From: Bifidobacterium felsineum
Lineage (GTDB): Bacteria; Actinomycetota; Actinomycetes; Actinomycetales; Bifidobacteriaceae
DNA: 64,000 nt
NCBI RefSeq assembly: GCF_002802915.1
Contig: NZ_PEBJ01000002.1
Span: 411,174 to 475,173, forward strand
Direction: 5' to 3'
The position numbers and the translations under genes are program-made. Under the pieces are notes generated by a model that had not been told where the DNA came from, ran no database searches, and saw only the letters and a program-made list of their open reading frames with translations. Below, piece after piece: positions 7,203 through 16,687 of the stretch (its first letter is position 1; each line of letters starts with the position of its first letter).

Positions 7203-8606
7203 TTACTTTCCCCTGCGCAAGAAAACAAGCGGGATGATAATCAGCGGCGCCGCGCAGACGCCCATGGCAATGAACGTCAGGTTCAAGCCATGCATATCCG
7301 CCGCGATCGTATTCATTCCGCCGGCATGCGCGGAGGCCGCCAGCGCGGTCATGAGGCCCACGAACACCGCCTGACCGATTGCGCCGGCGATTGTGCGCAG
7401 CGCTGTGAGCAGCGCATTCGCATCGGCAAGACGCCCCTCCCCCGCCGAGGCGGTGCCCCATGTCACGAGTGGCATCATCAGGCAACCAATCGCCAGCGAG
7501 CGCACGACATTGATTGTGGCGGCCACCCAAATCGACGCCGACAGCGGCAACAACCCCATGCACAGGTTGCTTACAGTCAGGCAAATACCACCAATGAGGA
7601 ACAGTCGCCGCACGCCGAACCAGTCGTACAGCCGGCCTGCCATCGGACTGATAATCGCCATGGCAAACGAACCAGGCAGACTCACCAAACCTGCCATTGA
7701 CGCGGAACCGCCTTTGATGGTCTGCACGTAGAGCGGCAGCATCACAGACGAACCCATCATCGCAAAGTACAGCAGCATGCTGCCGATCACACTCAACGCG
7801 AATCCGCGGTTGCGCAGAATGCGAACGTCCAGGAACGGGCGTTCACGCTTGAGCTGTAGCACTACAAACCAGACGGATGCCGCAACGCCCAGCACCAGCG
7901 GCAGAAGTACCGTTGTGCTGACGAACGGCATGGAGCCGATGTTGCCAATGCCGAGCGTCACGCCGCCGAACGCGATGATGCTCACGGCGAAGGACAGCAC
8001 GTCGAAGGACCGCTTGGATGTTTTGAGCACATTGCCGAACACTAGGCATGCGGCGACGAGAGAGACCGCCATCACAGCGATCACCAAGTAGAAGATCGAA
8101 CGCCATCCGAATGCGTCGACCATCAATCCGGACAATGTCGGTGCAATCACCGGCGTGACGCCAACCGCGAGCCCATACCAGCCCATAACCGTGCCGCGAC
8201 TGTCCGGATAAATGGTCAGGAGCACGACCTGCGCCATCGACATCAACAGTCCGTTGCCACAGGCCTGCACCACGCGACCAATCATGATGACGGCGAATGG
8301 TACCGGGAGCACACAGACCAGCGAACCGACGATGAATAGCATCGCGCCAGCGAGATACAGCGGTTTGGTCGGGAACCGCGTGATAAGGAATGCAGTCAGC
8401 GGCATCACGATGCCCATGGCAAGTGAATAGCCGCTGGTCAGCCATTGGCCCGTCTGCATGGTAACGCCTAAATCGGCGGCAATAGGCGGTAGAGCCGTGG
8501 TGAGCGCTGTCGCCATGATGGTGGTGGCGATGCACGAAAGCAATATGTTGACGAAAATGAGTGTACGGCGACGGTTGCTTAATGACGGTTGTTCAAAGTA
8601 AGACAT
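7203..8606 (-). CDS. MFS transporter, DHA2 (EmrB/QacA) drug efflux family
   Basis: The 467-residue protein has about 14 membrane segments and the DHA2 signs: WLTSGYSLAMGIVMPLTAFLITRFPTK (motif D2 and A), GRVVQACGNGLLMSM, and the motif C-like GWYGLAVGVTPVIAPTLSG. It would export hydrophobic compounds against a proton gradient at the cytoplasmic membrane. Its stop codon ends two bases from that of the convergent TetR gene with no terminator between. The tetR-OYE-SDR-MFS set looks like one module for handling a toxic compound. No strong ribosome binding site precedes the ATG. Confidence 0.9.
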   Translation of the reverse strand: MSYFEQPSLSNRRRTLIFVNILLSCIATTIMATALTTALPPIAADLGVTMQTGQWLTSGYSLAMGIVMPLTAFLITRFPTKPLYLAGAMLFIVGSLVCVLPVPFAVIMIGRVVQACGNGLLMSMAQVVLLTIYPDSRGTVMGWYGLAVGVTPVIAPTLSGLMVDAFGWRSIFYLVIAVMAVSLVAACLVFGNVLKTSKRSFDVLSFAVSIIAFGGVTLGIGNIGSMPFVSTTVLLPLVLGVAASVWFVVLQLKRERPFLDVRILRNRGFALSVIGSMLLYFAMMGSSVMLPLYVQTIKGGSASMAGLVSLPGSFAMAIISPMAGRLYDWFGVRRLFLIGGICLTVSNLCMGLLPLSASIWVAATINVVRSLAIGCLMMPLVTWGTASAGEGRLADANALLTALRTIAGAIGQAVFVGLMTALAASAHAGGMNTIAADMHGLNLTFIAMGVCAAPLIIIPLVFLRRGK

Positions 8607-8673
8607 GATGCCGTTTCGTTTTATTGGTGTTGTTTGTCAAGCTTTTGGTAATGAAATCATCACATCAAACATG

Positions 8674-9912
8674 TCAAATGCCGACGAAATCGAAGAAATG
8701 CTCGATTATCGCATCGTTGAGCAAACGACCTTTGCGCGTAGGAACAACGCGGGTGTGATGCTTGGCATCTGAAGTGATGGTGATGAGTCCTTCTTCGACC
8801 ATCGGCTGCAATTGGGCCACCTCAATGGGTTTCAAGCTTATTGACGCATCATCCGCGGCGATCGGGCCGTCTATTGCGGCGATTGTCTGATTGATGTGAT
8901 TCAGATCGAGGCCCTCGTGGATGCGCAGGCCGAGCATGATGAGTTCCTCAAGGTTCTCAGTCGGTGTGATTTCCTCGCTGCCACCCCATGGGATGCGGTT
9001 CTCGTTGACGGCAGTGCCCCACAGTCGCGGATGCGCAATATCCCATGCGCGCAAGGCATCGAACGACGGCCGGGCGTTGTAATGGCTGTGCGCACCAGGG
9101 CCAAGACCTGCCCAGTCAACGTTGCGCCAGTAGCCGAGATTGTGCTGGCTTTCATATCCAGGTCGGGCCCAATTCGACACTTCGTACCATTGGAGACCAG
9201 CTGCCGTGAACAAATCGTCGGCTATCTCATATTTGGCTGCTTCATCATCGTCGTTCGGCTTAGGCAAGGTACCGGCAGCAATCTGACGGCCCATTTTGGT
9301 GGTCGGTTCCACAGTCAGCGCATATGCGGAAATATGATTGACACCTAAGTCGATGGCAGTCTGCACTGAGGTACGCCAATCATCCAGGCTCTCCCCTGGC
9401 GCGCCATAGATCAGATCCACGCTGGAGCGCAGTCCGGCCTTGTTCGCCGCCTCAACGCCGGCTGCCACATTGGCCGGTGTATGGGTTCGATCCAGCGTTT
9501 TGAGCACATGCGGCACCGCAGACTGCATGCCGAAGGAGATGCGAGTGAAACCACCTTCAGCAAGGCGATTGATGTAATACTCGTTGACCGTGTCAGGATT
9601 GGCTTCGGTGGTGATTTCAGCGCCTGATTGGATTCCCCAAATTCTGCGGATGGCATCAAGCATGGCCACCAAATCATCGGCTGAAAGAATGGTCGGCGTA
9701 CCGCCGCCGAAGAACACGGTGGAAACTGCCGGCTCTTCGATTCCGTGGTCGAGTTGCCATTGCTTGGTCAATGCCATCTCGCGAATGACCATGTTGGCGT
9801 AATTGCCGCGCGAGGCCCCCGCGCCAAGATCGACTGCCGTGTATGTGTTGAAATCACAGTAACCGCAACGGCGAAGGCAGAACGGCACGTGGATGTAGAT
9901 TTCGTAGGTCAT
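8674..9912 (-). CDS. hemW: Radical SAM heme chaperone HemW (HemN-like)
   Basis: The N-terminus MTYEIYIHVPFCLRRCGYC carries the radical SAM cluster Cys12, Cys16 and Cys19, followed by TVFFGGGTPTIL and TRISFGMQS, standard for the HemN/HemW group. HemW inserts heme into target proteins rather than oxidising coproporphyrinogen; the short N-terminus and the location behind lepA favour HemW over HemN. The 412-residue frame starts at 9912; an upstream in-frame ATG at 9990 would add a non-conserved, charged leader. AAGGAG lies twelve bases ahead. lepA-hemW is a common bacterial gene pair. Confidence 0.88.
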   Translation of the reverse strand: MTYEIYIHVPFCLRRCGYCDFNTYTAVDLGAGASRGNYANMVIREMALTKQWQLDHGIEEPAVSTVFFGGGTPTILSADDLVAMLDAIRRIWGIQSGAEITTEANPDTVNEYYINRLAEGGFTRISFGMQSAVPHVLKTLDRTHTPANVAAGVEAANKAGLRSSVDLIYGAPGESLDDWRTSVQTAIDLGVNHISAYALTVEPTTKMGRQIAAGTLPKPNDDDEAAKYEIADDLFTAAGLQWYEVSNWARPGYESQHNLGYWRNVDWAGLGPGAHSHYNARPSFDALRAWDIAHPRLWGTAVNENRIPWGGSEEITPTENLEELIMLGLRIHEGLDLNHINQTIAAIDGPIAADDASISLKPIEVAQLQPMVEEGLITITSDAKHHTRVVPTRKGRLLNDAIIEHFFDFVGI

Positions 9913-10020
9913 CCTGCGGAAAATCTCCTTAAACTCTATCCTTGCCGCCTCCGGCTCTGCAATTATGGACCTCGCTGCGCGAGGACCCAATCCAACCTTC
10001 GCTCGACTATCGTCTCACTC

Positions 10021-10071
10021 AGGCTGAGCCTACGAACAGTCCACTGGACTGTCCGCTTAACGGCTCAGCCT
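10021..10071. repeat. Nested palindrome between lepA and hemW
   Basis: An outer 10-bp stem (AGGCTGAGCC at 10021-10030 with GGCTCAGCCT at 10062-10071) encloses an inner palindrome ACAGTCCACTGGACTGT at 10036-10052. The lepA stop codon lies in the outer arm. The inner core recurs at 53357-53373, which suggests a repeated intergenic element; it may also attenuate read-through from lepA to hemW. Confidence 0.65.
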
Positions 10072-11945
10072 TCCGTCTTCTGGGCGGCGCGGATCTTGTC
10101 CTTGGTGTCACGGTCGTTGGATTCCTCGCCGGTGGAGAGCGCTGCGATGAATGCCTCCTGCGGGACCTCCACATGGCCGAGCATCTTCATGCGCTTCTTG
10201 CCGGCCTTCTGCTTTTCGAGCAGCTTGCGTTTACGGGTGATATCACCGCCGTAGCACTTGGCCAACACATCCTTGCGCAGTGCGCGAATGTTCTCACGGG
10301 CGATGATGCGCGAACCGATAGCGGCCTGAATCGGAATCTCGAACTGCTGGCGCGGAATAAGGCCACGCAGTTTCTTGGTCATCATCACACCGTAGCTGTA
10401 TGCCTTGTCGCGGTGCACGATGGCGCTGAACGCATCCACCTTCTCGCCCTGAATGAGAATATCCACCTTGACCAGATCAGCGGTCTGCTCGCCATCCTCA
10501 TGGTAGTCAAGCGACGCGTAGCCCTTGGTGCGGGACTTCAGCTGATCGAAGAAATCAAACACGATTTCCGCCAGCGGAATGCGATAATGCATTTCCACAC
10601 GGTCGGTGGAGATGTATTCCATCGTGCCCATGATGCCACGATGGTCCTGGCACAAATCCATCACAGCACCGATGAATTCCTTCGGCGTGATGATATCGGC
10701 GGCCACCATCGGCTCCACGATCTTCTTGATCTTGCCGTCTGGGAATTCGCTCGGGTTGGTCACATGATGTTCGCTACCGTCTTCGGCGGTCACATCATAG
10801 GTGACGTTCGGCGCGGTCTGAATCAGATCCAAACCGAACTCGCGGGACAGTCGCTCGTTCACAATCTCCATGTGCAACAGACCCAGGAAGCCGCAGCGGA
10901 AGCCGAAGCCCAACGCTACGGAGGTTTCCGGCGTGTAGATCAGGGCGGCATCATTGAGCTTGAGCTTGTCGAGAGCGTCACGCAGTTCCGGGAACTGGGC
11001 ATTGTCAATCGGGAAGAGGCCGGCGTACACCATCGGCTTGGGATCACGGTAACCGGGCAGCGGCTCGGTTGCAGGGCGAATCGCAGAAGTCAGGGTGTCG
11101 CCCACCTTGGACTGGCTCACATCCTTGGCGCCGGTGATGATGTAGCCGACTTCGCCGGCACCGAGCGCCTTAGTGCGCATCATATCCGGGCTGATGACGC
11201 CGATCTCAATCGGATCATGGGTCATGCCGATACCCATCATGTGCACTTTTTCACGGTCGCGCAGCTCGCCATCCTCCATACGGATGTAGGTCACGATACC
11301 GCGGTAGGAGTCGTAGACGGAATCGAAGATCAGCGCGCGAGCCGGAGCCTCCGGATCGCCATGCGGCGCCGGTACTTCCAAAACAATACGGTCAAGCAAT
11401 TCGGCTACGCCTTCGCCGGTCTTGCCGGAAACGCGCAGCACATCATCCGGCTTGCAGCCAATCAAACCTGCGATTTCCTCGGCGTGCTTGTCCGGCTCCG
11501 CGGACGGCAAATCAATTTTGTTGAGCACCGGAATGATGGTCAGATCATGGTCGATGGCCATGTACAGGTTGGAGAGGGTCTGCGCCTCGATACCCTGCGT
11601 GGCGTCCACCAGCAGTACCGCGCCTTCGCATGCGGCCAGCGCGCGGGAAACCTCGTAGGTGAAGTCCACATGGCCAGGGGTGTCGATCATGCCAAGCGTG
11701 TATTCAGTGCCGTCGAACGTCCACGGCACACGCACAGCCTGAGATTTGATGGTGATGCCACGTTCCTGCTCGATGTCCATACGGTCAAGGAAACGGTCAC
11801 GCATCTCACGTTCGGGCACGATGCCGCTCAACTGCAGGATGCGATCGGCCACGGTGGACTTGCCGTGATCGATATGCGCGATGATGCAGAAGTTGCGAAT
11901 CAGTGACTGATCAGTGGAACCCGGCTGATTGTGTTGGACGACCAA
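10065..11945 (-). CDS. lepA: Elongation factor 4 (LepA), back-translocating GTPase
   Basis: The 626-residue protein is full length for LepA. It shows the G1 loop AHIDHGKST (23-31), G2/G3 RGITIKSQ and DTPGHVDF, and G4 NKIDLP, then EF-G-like domains and the LepA-specific C-terminal domain ([28 protein letters not shown] basic region). It acts on stalled ribosomes in the cytosol. Translation appears to start at TTG 11945, with GGAGGA five bases ahead; the ATG overlapping this region is out of frame. It leads into hemW on the same strand through a nested palindrome. Confidence 0.96.
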   Translation of the reverse strand: MVVQHNQPGSTDQSLIRNFCIIAHIDHGKSTVADRILQLSGIVPEREMRDRFLDRMDIEQERGITIKSQAVRVPWTFDGTEYTLGMIDTPGHVDFTYEVSRALAACEGAVLLVDATQGIEAQTLSNLYMAIDHDLTIIPVLNKIDLPSAEPDKHAEEIAGLIGCKPDDVLRVSGKTGEGVAELLDRIVLEVPAPHGDPEAPARALIFDSVYDSYRGIVTYIRMEDGELRDREKVHMMGIGMTHDPIEIGVISPDMMRTKALGAGEVGYIITGAKDVSQSKVGDTLTSAIRPATEPLPGYRDPKPMVYAGLFPIDNAQFPELRDALDKLKLNDAALIYTPETSVALGFGFRCGFLGLLHMEIVNERLSREFGLDLIQTAPNVTYDVTAEDGSEHHVTNPSEFPDGKIKKIVEPMVAADIITPKEFIGAVMDLCQDHRGIMGTMEYISTDRVEMHYRIPLAEIVFDFFDQLKSRTKGYASLDYHEDGEQTADLVKVDILIQGEKVDAFSAIVHRDKAYSYGVMMTKKLRGLIPRQQFEIPIQAAIGSRIIARENIRALRKDVLAKCYGGDITRKRKLLEKQKAGKKRMKMLGHVEVPQEAFIAALSTGEESNDRDTKDKIRAAQKTEG

Positions 11946-12091
11946 CGCATTCCTCCTCTTGGCATATACTCAAACTTCACCTAGTGTAGCCGAGGGACTG
12001 TATTCGGCGTGGCATCGCGCGGGTTTTTCCGGGGTGCATGCTATCCTCTTACTTTTGTATGTCCTTGTAAAACACATCGTTTGGAGTAAAC

Positions 12092-12352
12092 GTGGCAAAC
12101 ATTAAGTCGCAGAAGAAGCGCGTGCTCACCAATGAGAAGCGTCACCTTCGCAACGTGGCTGTGAAGTCCGGCCTGAAGACCGCTATCCGCGCCACTCGCG
12201 AAGCTATCGCCGCCGGTGACAAGGCTGCCGCCGAGGCCGCCTACAAGGTCGCTGCCCAGAAGCTCGACAAGGCTGCTGGCGCTGGCGTGATTCACAAGAA
12301 CCAGGCCGCTAACCGCAAGTCCGGCCTCGCTGTGGCAATCAACGCTCTGTGA
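12092..12352 (+). CDS. rpsT: Ribosomal protein S20
   Basis: The 86-residue basic protein starts [17 protein letters not shown] and is Ala/Lys rich, the usual form of S20, which binds 16S rRNA early in 30S assembly. It begins with GTG; a GGAG lies five bases ahead. It is divergent from lepA, as in many actinobacteria. A strong hairpin terminator follows at 12374. Confidence 0.97.
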   Translation: MANIKSQKKRVLTNEKRHLRNVAVKSGLKTAIRATREAIAAGDKAAAEAAYKVAAQKLDKAAGAGVIHKNQAANRKSGLAVAINAL

Positions 12353-12373
12353 GCATAAGCCTTTCAAGGTTTT

Positions 12374-12409
12374 AAAAGCCCTGCAGTCCATCTGGATTGC
12401 AGGGCTTTT
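12374..12409 (+). terminator. Rho-independent terminator of rpsT
   Basis: AAAAGCCCTGCA and TGCAGGGCTTTT form a 12-bp stem ending in a T run. With A-tracts on both sides it can also serve the convergent TRIC-type gene. Confidence 0.9.
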
Positions 12410-12430
12410 GCGTATTATTTATGCAACGAA

Positions 12431-13189
12431 TCATTCATCGCGATCAGCTACATCCTTCATATCCTTATCCTTCTCGGAGTGCGGCGTGATATCCGGCCGC
12501 TCAAGATAGCGCTTCTCCCTTGGCAAATACACATGCGTGCGAGGCATCGCGCCGGGCATGGTGACATTGAACGCCACCGAAAGCAGTCGAATCGCCACCA
12601 CGATGATGACGATCAGCACGTCAAGCACCATTTCGGAGCGCATATCGAACCAACCGTAGCGCACACCACGCCATACCAGCACAGTCAGAATGCATCCGAC
12701 GAATGAAGGAATCGCATAGAGATGCTTATCCCGAATGATCATCGGTACGTCACCGATAAAGATGTCTCGAATCAGACCGCCAGCCAAAGCCGTGAACATG
12801 CCAAGGAACACGGCCGTCATGCCGGAGGTGCCAAATGCCAATGATTTCGCAGTGCCGTTGACTGCGAAAAGACCAAGCCCCAATGCGTCGATGAAGGTCA
12901 TGGTCCATTTGAATTTTTTGATTTCCGGATGGGCGATCACCACAATTACGCCCGAGAACAATGTGGTCAGCACATAGCCTTTGTCGGTGATGCCCACCGG
13001 TGGCAGATCCCCCAACATCACATCGCGGAACAAACCGCCACCGAGGGCGGTCAACCAACCGCAGAACATGATGGAGAAAATGTCATAACCTTTTTGGATT
13101 GCGGCCAATCCGCCGGACAGTCCCCAACACAGAATGGCGAGATATTCAATGCCGATGAATACCGCATTGCTCTCCAATGCCACCTGCAT
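12431..13189 (-). CDS. TRIC (UPF0126) family cation channel-like membrane protein
   Basis: The 252-residue protein has seven predicted membrane segments in two homologous halves, each with the family motif GGxxRD (ALGGGLFRDVMLGDLPP and ALAGGLIRDIFIGDVPM). Bacterial relatives form trimeric, monovalent cation-conducting channels; a role in K+ or glycine-linked transport is proposed in some. The last 40 residues are polar and acidic-basic (EKRYLERPD...EKDKDMKDVADRDE), probably cytosolic. GGGGAG lies seven bases before the ATG. Confidence 0.85.
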   Translation of the reverse strand: MQVALESNAVFIGIEYLAILCWGLSGGLAAIQKGYDIFSIMFCGWLTALGGGLFRDVMLGDLPPVGITDKGYVLTTLFSGVIVVIAHPEIKKFKWTMTFIDALGLGLFAVNGTAKSLAFGTSGMTAVFLGMFTALAGGLIRDIFIGDVPMIIRDKHLYAIPSFVGCILTVLVWRGVRYGWFDMRSEMVLDVLIVIIVVAIRLLSVAFNVTMPGAMPRTHVYLPREKRYLERPDITPHSEKDKDMKDVADRDE

Positions 13190-13261
13190 GAGTCGCTCCC
13201 CTTCTTGTACCGCTCACCGGATTCACATGCCGTAACGAGCCTACACCTTTTCCACAACAGA

Positions 13262-13300
13262 AAAGACCTCTTGGAATCATAACGAATCCAAGAGGTCTTT
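13262..13300 (-). terminator. Terminator of ilvE
   Basis: AAAGACCTCTTGGA and TCCAAGAGGTCTTT form a 14-bp perfect stem 25 bp past the ilvE stop, with TTTT on the minus-strand 3' side. Confidence 0.88.
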
Positions 13301-13324
13301 ATCAATCGTTACTGAGAATTATTC

Positions 13325-14452
13325 TCAGCACACCTTCCACATCCAGTTGTGCGGATCCTCGACTTCACCGAGCTGGATGCCGAGGAGCTCGTTGCGCAGG
13401 GCAACGGTCAGCTCACCGGAGTTGCCGTCGGCGACGGTCACGTCGAACTTCTCGGACTTGAAGCGGCCAATCGGGGTGATGATGGCGGCGGTACCGCAAG
13501 CGAACACCTCGGTGACTTCGCCGGACTTGATGTCCTCAAGCAGCTGCTCAAGCGGAATCATGGTCTCAACCACGTCACGGCCCTTATCCTGCAGCAGCTG
13601 GATGAGGGAGCGACGGGTCACACCCGGCAGAATGTTACCGGTCAGGGACGGAGTCTCAACATGGCCATCCTTGTGGACAACCATCATGTTCATGCCACCA
13701 AGCTCCTCAAGATAGGTCTTGGTTGCAGCATCGACGAAGCAGACCTGCTGGCAGCCGTTGGCAATACCGGTGTATTCGCCGAGCAGGGATGCGGCGTAGT
13801 TGCCACCGCACTTGGCGAAACCAGTGCCGCCAGGGCCGGTGCGGAACCACTTGTCTTCAACCCAGATGCTCACCGGCTTCACGCCACCCGGGAAGTACGG
13901 ACCGGAAGGAGATGCGATCACGCAGTAATCGACTTCCTGCGGAGCGCGCACACCGAGGAACGGCTCTGAGGCGAACATGAACGGACGCATGTACAGCGTG
14001 TACTCACGACGGGACGGAACCCAAGCGGCATCGCGCTTGACCAGTGCGGCCACAGATCCCAGGAAGTCATCGATCGGCAGTTCCGGCAGGTACAGACGCT
14101 TGGCGGAGTTCTGGAAACGCTCGGCGTTAGCATCCGGGCGGAACAGCCAAGTGGAACCGTCAGCGTGACGGTAAGCCTTCAGACCTTCGAAGCACTCCTG
14201 TGCGTAGTGCAGCACGGAAGCACCCGGATCCATCTTCAGCGGAGCGTACGGCTCAACGCGGCGATCGGACCAGCCTTCACCCTTGGTCCAGGTCATGTGG
14301 GTCATGTTGTCGGAGAACACCTGGCCGAAAGCCGGCTTATCGATGAGGGACTGACGCTTCTCATCAGATGCGGGGTTATCGTTCGGCAGTACGGTGAACG
14401 GTTCGGTGAGCTTATCAAGCGCCGCCGGATCGTGGTGCGTGTTTTCAGTCAT
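13325..14452 (-). CDS. ilvE: Branched-chain amino acid aminotransferase
   Basis: The enzyme transfers the amino group between glutamate and the keto acids of leucine, isoleucine and valine. At 375 residues it has the long actinobacterial/eukaryotic form. The PLP lysine is Lys214 in GGTGFAKCGGNYAASL, and the phosphate-binding and class IV signatures (YLEELGGMNMMVV, ITGN-like LTGNILPGVTRRS, EVFACGTAAIITPI) follow in order. It is monocistronic, between two terminators. The upstream mRNA has only a weak AAGAAG site and a five-codon out-of-frame ATG just ahead. Confidence 0.95.
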   Translation of the reverse strand: MTENTHHDPAALDKLTEPFTVLPNDNPASDEKRQSLIDKPAFGQVFSDNMTHMTWTKGEGWSDRRVEPYAPLKMDPGASVLHYAQECFEGLKAYRHADGSTWLFRPDANAERFQNSAKRLYLPELPIDDFLGSVAALVKRDAAWVPSRREYTLYMRPFMFASEPFLGVRAPQEVDYCVIASPSGPYFPGGVKPVSIWVEDKWFRTGPGGTGFAKCGGNYAASLLGEYTGIANGCQQVCFVDAATKTYLEELGGMNMMVVHKDGHVETPSLTGNILPGVTRRSLIQLLQDKGRDVVETMIPLEQLLEDIKSGEVTEVFACGTAAIITPIGRFKSEKFDVTVADGNSGELTVALRNELLGIQLGEVEDPHNWMWKVC

Positions 14453-14589
14453 TAGTCATTACTTCTTCTTGACTTGGCGGTGTGAGCCGCCGTGATAATG
14501 GTCTGCTGCGCTTGTGGCGCAAGCTCTGTGCATACTCTTACACACCTGCGTGTATTGCGGGTGAGAGTTTTCACATGGTGAAAAACGAA

Positions 14590-14624
14590 GAACCCGCATT
14601 CTAGATTCCTCTAGACGCGGGTTC
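14590..14624 (-). terminator. Terminator of rplY
   Basis: GAACCCGC and GCGGGTTC pair around an inner TCTAGA/TCTAGA stem, followed on the minus strand by CTTCGTTTTT. It lies about 50 bp past the rplY stop codon. Confidence 0.88.
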
Positions 14625-14676
14625 GACGATTTTGTTATGAGTTCGTCTGTGCGCTATCGCGTTTCAGACGAATGAC

Positions 14677-15306
14677 TCACTTGGCGTCGGCAGCCGGAGC
14701 AGCAGCGGCAGCGTCGGCGGCCGGAGCGGCAGCAGCTTCCGGAGCAGCGGTGGACTCAGTAGCGTCCTCCGGCACCTCAACGGTGACCACGGACTCTTCC
14801 GGATCCTCAACATCGAGCTCAACACCCTCAGGCAGCACGACGTCCTTAGCGAACACCTTGGTGCCGTCGGTCAGGCCTTCGACGCTCACGACGATCTTCT
14901 CCGGCAGGTTGGCGACATCAGCGCGGACCTTGAGCTCCTGGATGTCGACGAATGCCACAGCAGCGCCCTTCGGGGTGCCCTCGACGAACACCGGCACCTC
15001 GACGTCGATCTTCTCGCCAGCCTTGACCTCGAGGAAGTCGATGTGCTCGATGATGCGCTTGACCGGGTTCTTCTGCACGTCCTTGACGACGGCCATCTTG
15101 GTCTCGCCGCCGAAGGAGATGGAGAACAGAGCGTTGGTGTGACGCAGAGCCAGGGTGGTCTCACGCATCGGCAGGGTCACGAATGCCGGCTCGGTGCCGC
15201 CAGCGTAGATGGTGGCCGGAATCTTCTTGGCAACGCGCAGACGGCGGGCAACGCCCTTGCCGAACTCGGTACGAGCTTCGCCTTCAAGCTTGATAGTGGT
15301 AGCCAT
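14677..15306 (-). CDS. rplY: Ribosomal protein L25, Ctc (general stress) form
   Basis: The 209-residue protein has the L25 5S rRNA-binding domain (KLEGEARTEFGKGVARRLRVAKKIPATIYAGG) and the C-terminal TL5/Ctc beta domain. It ends in an Ala/Glu-rich tail of about 30 residues (AAPEAAAAPAADAAAAAPAADAK) typical of actinobacterial copies. AAGGAGT lies eight bases before the ATG. It binds 5S rRNA in the 50S subunit. The tail is low-complexity DNA and could vary in length between strains. Confidence 0.95.
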   Translation of the reverse strand: MATTIKLEGEARTEFGKGVARRLRVAKKIPATIYAGGTEPAFVTLPMRETTLALRHTNALFSISFGGETKMAVVKDVQKNPVKRIIEHIDFLEVKAGEKIDVEVPVFVEGTPKGAAVAFVDIQELKVRADVANLPEKIVVSVEGLTDGTKVFAKDVVLPEGVELDVEDPEESVVTVEVPEDATESTAAPEAAAAPAADAAAAAPAADAK

Positions 15307-15535
15307 AATGGGTACTCCTTGTTTTCGGTGTTACTTATCGTTTTGTCTGTTTGACGCCACGACGCGCCGCAGACCAACACCCAAGGAGGTGACATCTTAC
15401 GCCGAGTCGATAACGAAAGTCAGCGCAATACGCCGCTTTCCTCGCCAAAGCAACAGGAATCAAGTATATACAAGGCCATGACTTTCATGTATTGGTCCTA
15501 TATTTGATAGTGGAATGTAGGAATCGAGGGCCGCG

Positions 15536-16534
15536 ATGAAGCGCATGACTAGAAATCTTATTATTGGCGCGGCAGTCACAACCGCTGTAACCAGTGCCAG
15601 CACTTTTGCCATCGCTGATTTTATGTTTCATCTTTCGCTTGATAAGCATTGTGCGAAGTGGATGAAAAAGTTGATGTCCCATGATGCCGCTGCCGACTAT
15701 CTGGAAACACCACATGTTGATGCGGACGAAGAACGGGAAGCTTCGCAATGGTTTGAAAGCACTAAACAACCGGTCACCACTGCCAGCGAGGATGGGTTGA
15801 AACTGCACGGATGGCTATTCGATCCGGACAGCAACTCCCTTGTACCTCATCTTTATGCCATTTGCATGCACGGCTACACTGGCACTCCTGCCGAGATGGC
15901 AAAATACGCACATCGATTCGCTCGCATGGGATTCACCGTATTGGTTCCTGCCCAGCGCTGCCATGAGCTCAGCGAAGGTAGATTCGTGGGCATGGGCTGG
16001 TTGGAACGCCGTGATCTGATGCGTTGGATTCATTTGATTGTGGAGAGCGACTCCGAAGCCCGCATACTGCTGGATGGCATTTCTATGGGTGCGGCAACCG
16101 TGATGATGGCGGTAGGCGAACCGGATTTGCCGCGCAATGTGGTAGCGGCCATTGAGGATTGCGGCTACTCCTCGGTTTGGGATCAATTCCTCTATAACGC
16201 AAAAGGCATGTACCATCTTCCCAAGCGTTGGATGGCAATACCAACGGTGGCCGCTATGAGCAAGATTGCAAAGCATGTGGCAGGATACGATTTCACAGAA
16301 GCATCGAGCATCGACTCGCTTCGTCATACGACGATTCCTATGATGTTCATTCATGGCAGCGACGATGTGTTCGTGGATCCGGCTTTTCTAGACCGCAACT
16401 TCGCGGCCTGTGCCAGTATCGATCGCGAACGCCTACTGGTTCCAGGAGCCACCCACGCCATGAGCGCCAGCACTCATCCGAAGCTCTATTGGAGCCGTGT
16501 CACCAACTTCGTGAAGCGCACCTTCAAACTATAA
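15536..16534 (+). CDS. Membrane-anchored alpha/beta hydrolase
   Basis: An N-terminal hydrophobic segment (residues 8-30, LIIGAAVTTAVTSASTFAIA) serves as signal anchor. The rest is an alpha/beta hydrolase: oxyanion region CMHGYTGTPAEM, nucleophile elbow GISMGA (Ser183), acid Asp277 in HGSDDVFV and His307 in PGATHAMS. This form, with the late domain after a helical N-terminus, resembles the cell-surface S9-like hydrolases of Firmicutes; the substrate is unknown and could be an ester or peptide. GAGG lies before the ATG. A perfect hairpin terminator follows, so it is monocistronic. Confidence 0.87.
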   Translation: MKRMTRNLIIGAAVTTAVTSASTFAIADFMFHLSLDKHCAKWMKKLMSHDAAADYLETPHVDADEEREASQWFESTKQPVTTASEDGLKLHGWLFDPDSNSLVPHLYAICMHGYTGTPAEMAKYAHRFARMGFTVLVPAQRCHELSEGRFVGMGWLERRDLMRWIHLIVESDSEARILLDGISMGAATVMMAVGEPDLPRNVVAAIEDCGYSSVWDQFLYNAKGMYHLPKRWMAIPTVAAMSKIAKHVAGYDFTEASSIDSLRHTTIPMMFIHGSDDVFVDPAFLDRNFAACASIDRERLLVPGATHAMSASTHPKLYWSRVTNFVKRTFKL

Positions 16535-16545
16535 AGACAAAAAAT

Positions 16546-16568
16546 GGCTCCCCTCATCGAGGGGAGCC
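16546..16568. terminator. Bidirectional hairpin terminator
   Basis: GGCTCCCCTC and GAGGGGAGCC form a perfect 10-bp stem with an ATC loop, twelve bases past the hydrolase stop. It is nearly identical to the hairpins at 2628 and 21932. Confidence 0.82.
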
Positions 16569-16687
16569 AGTAACACTCCATCAGGCCAACAATGCAATTG
16601 CTTGCGTAATGCGTGCGGCTTCTAGGCGCACCGAAGGAAGCGGTACACAGGGTACCGCGACTGAGGAGCAACGATGCTGACACTCCA

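Noticed and set aside
9942..11906. Long plus-strand frame of 654 codons opposite lepA
   Set aside because: His/Gln-rich composition typical of antisense shadow; lepA on the minus strand explains it fully.
15384..15393. AAGGAGGTGA, a full Shine-Dalgarno match on the plus strand
   Set aside because: No start codon follows in range and no conserved frame; it lies in the gap between rplY and the hydrolase and is probably chance.
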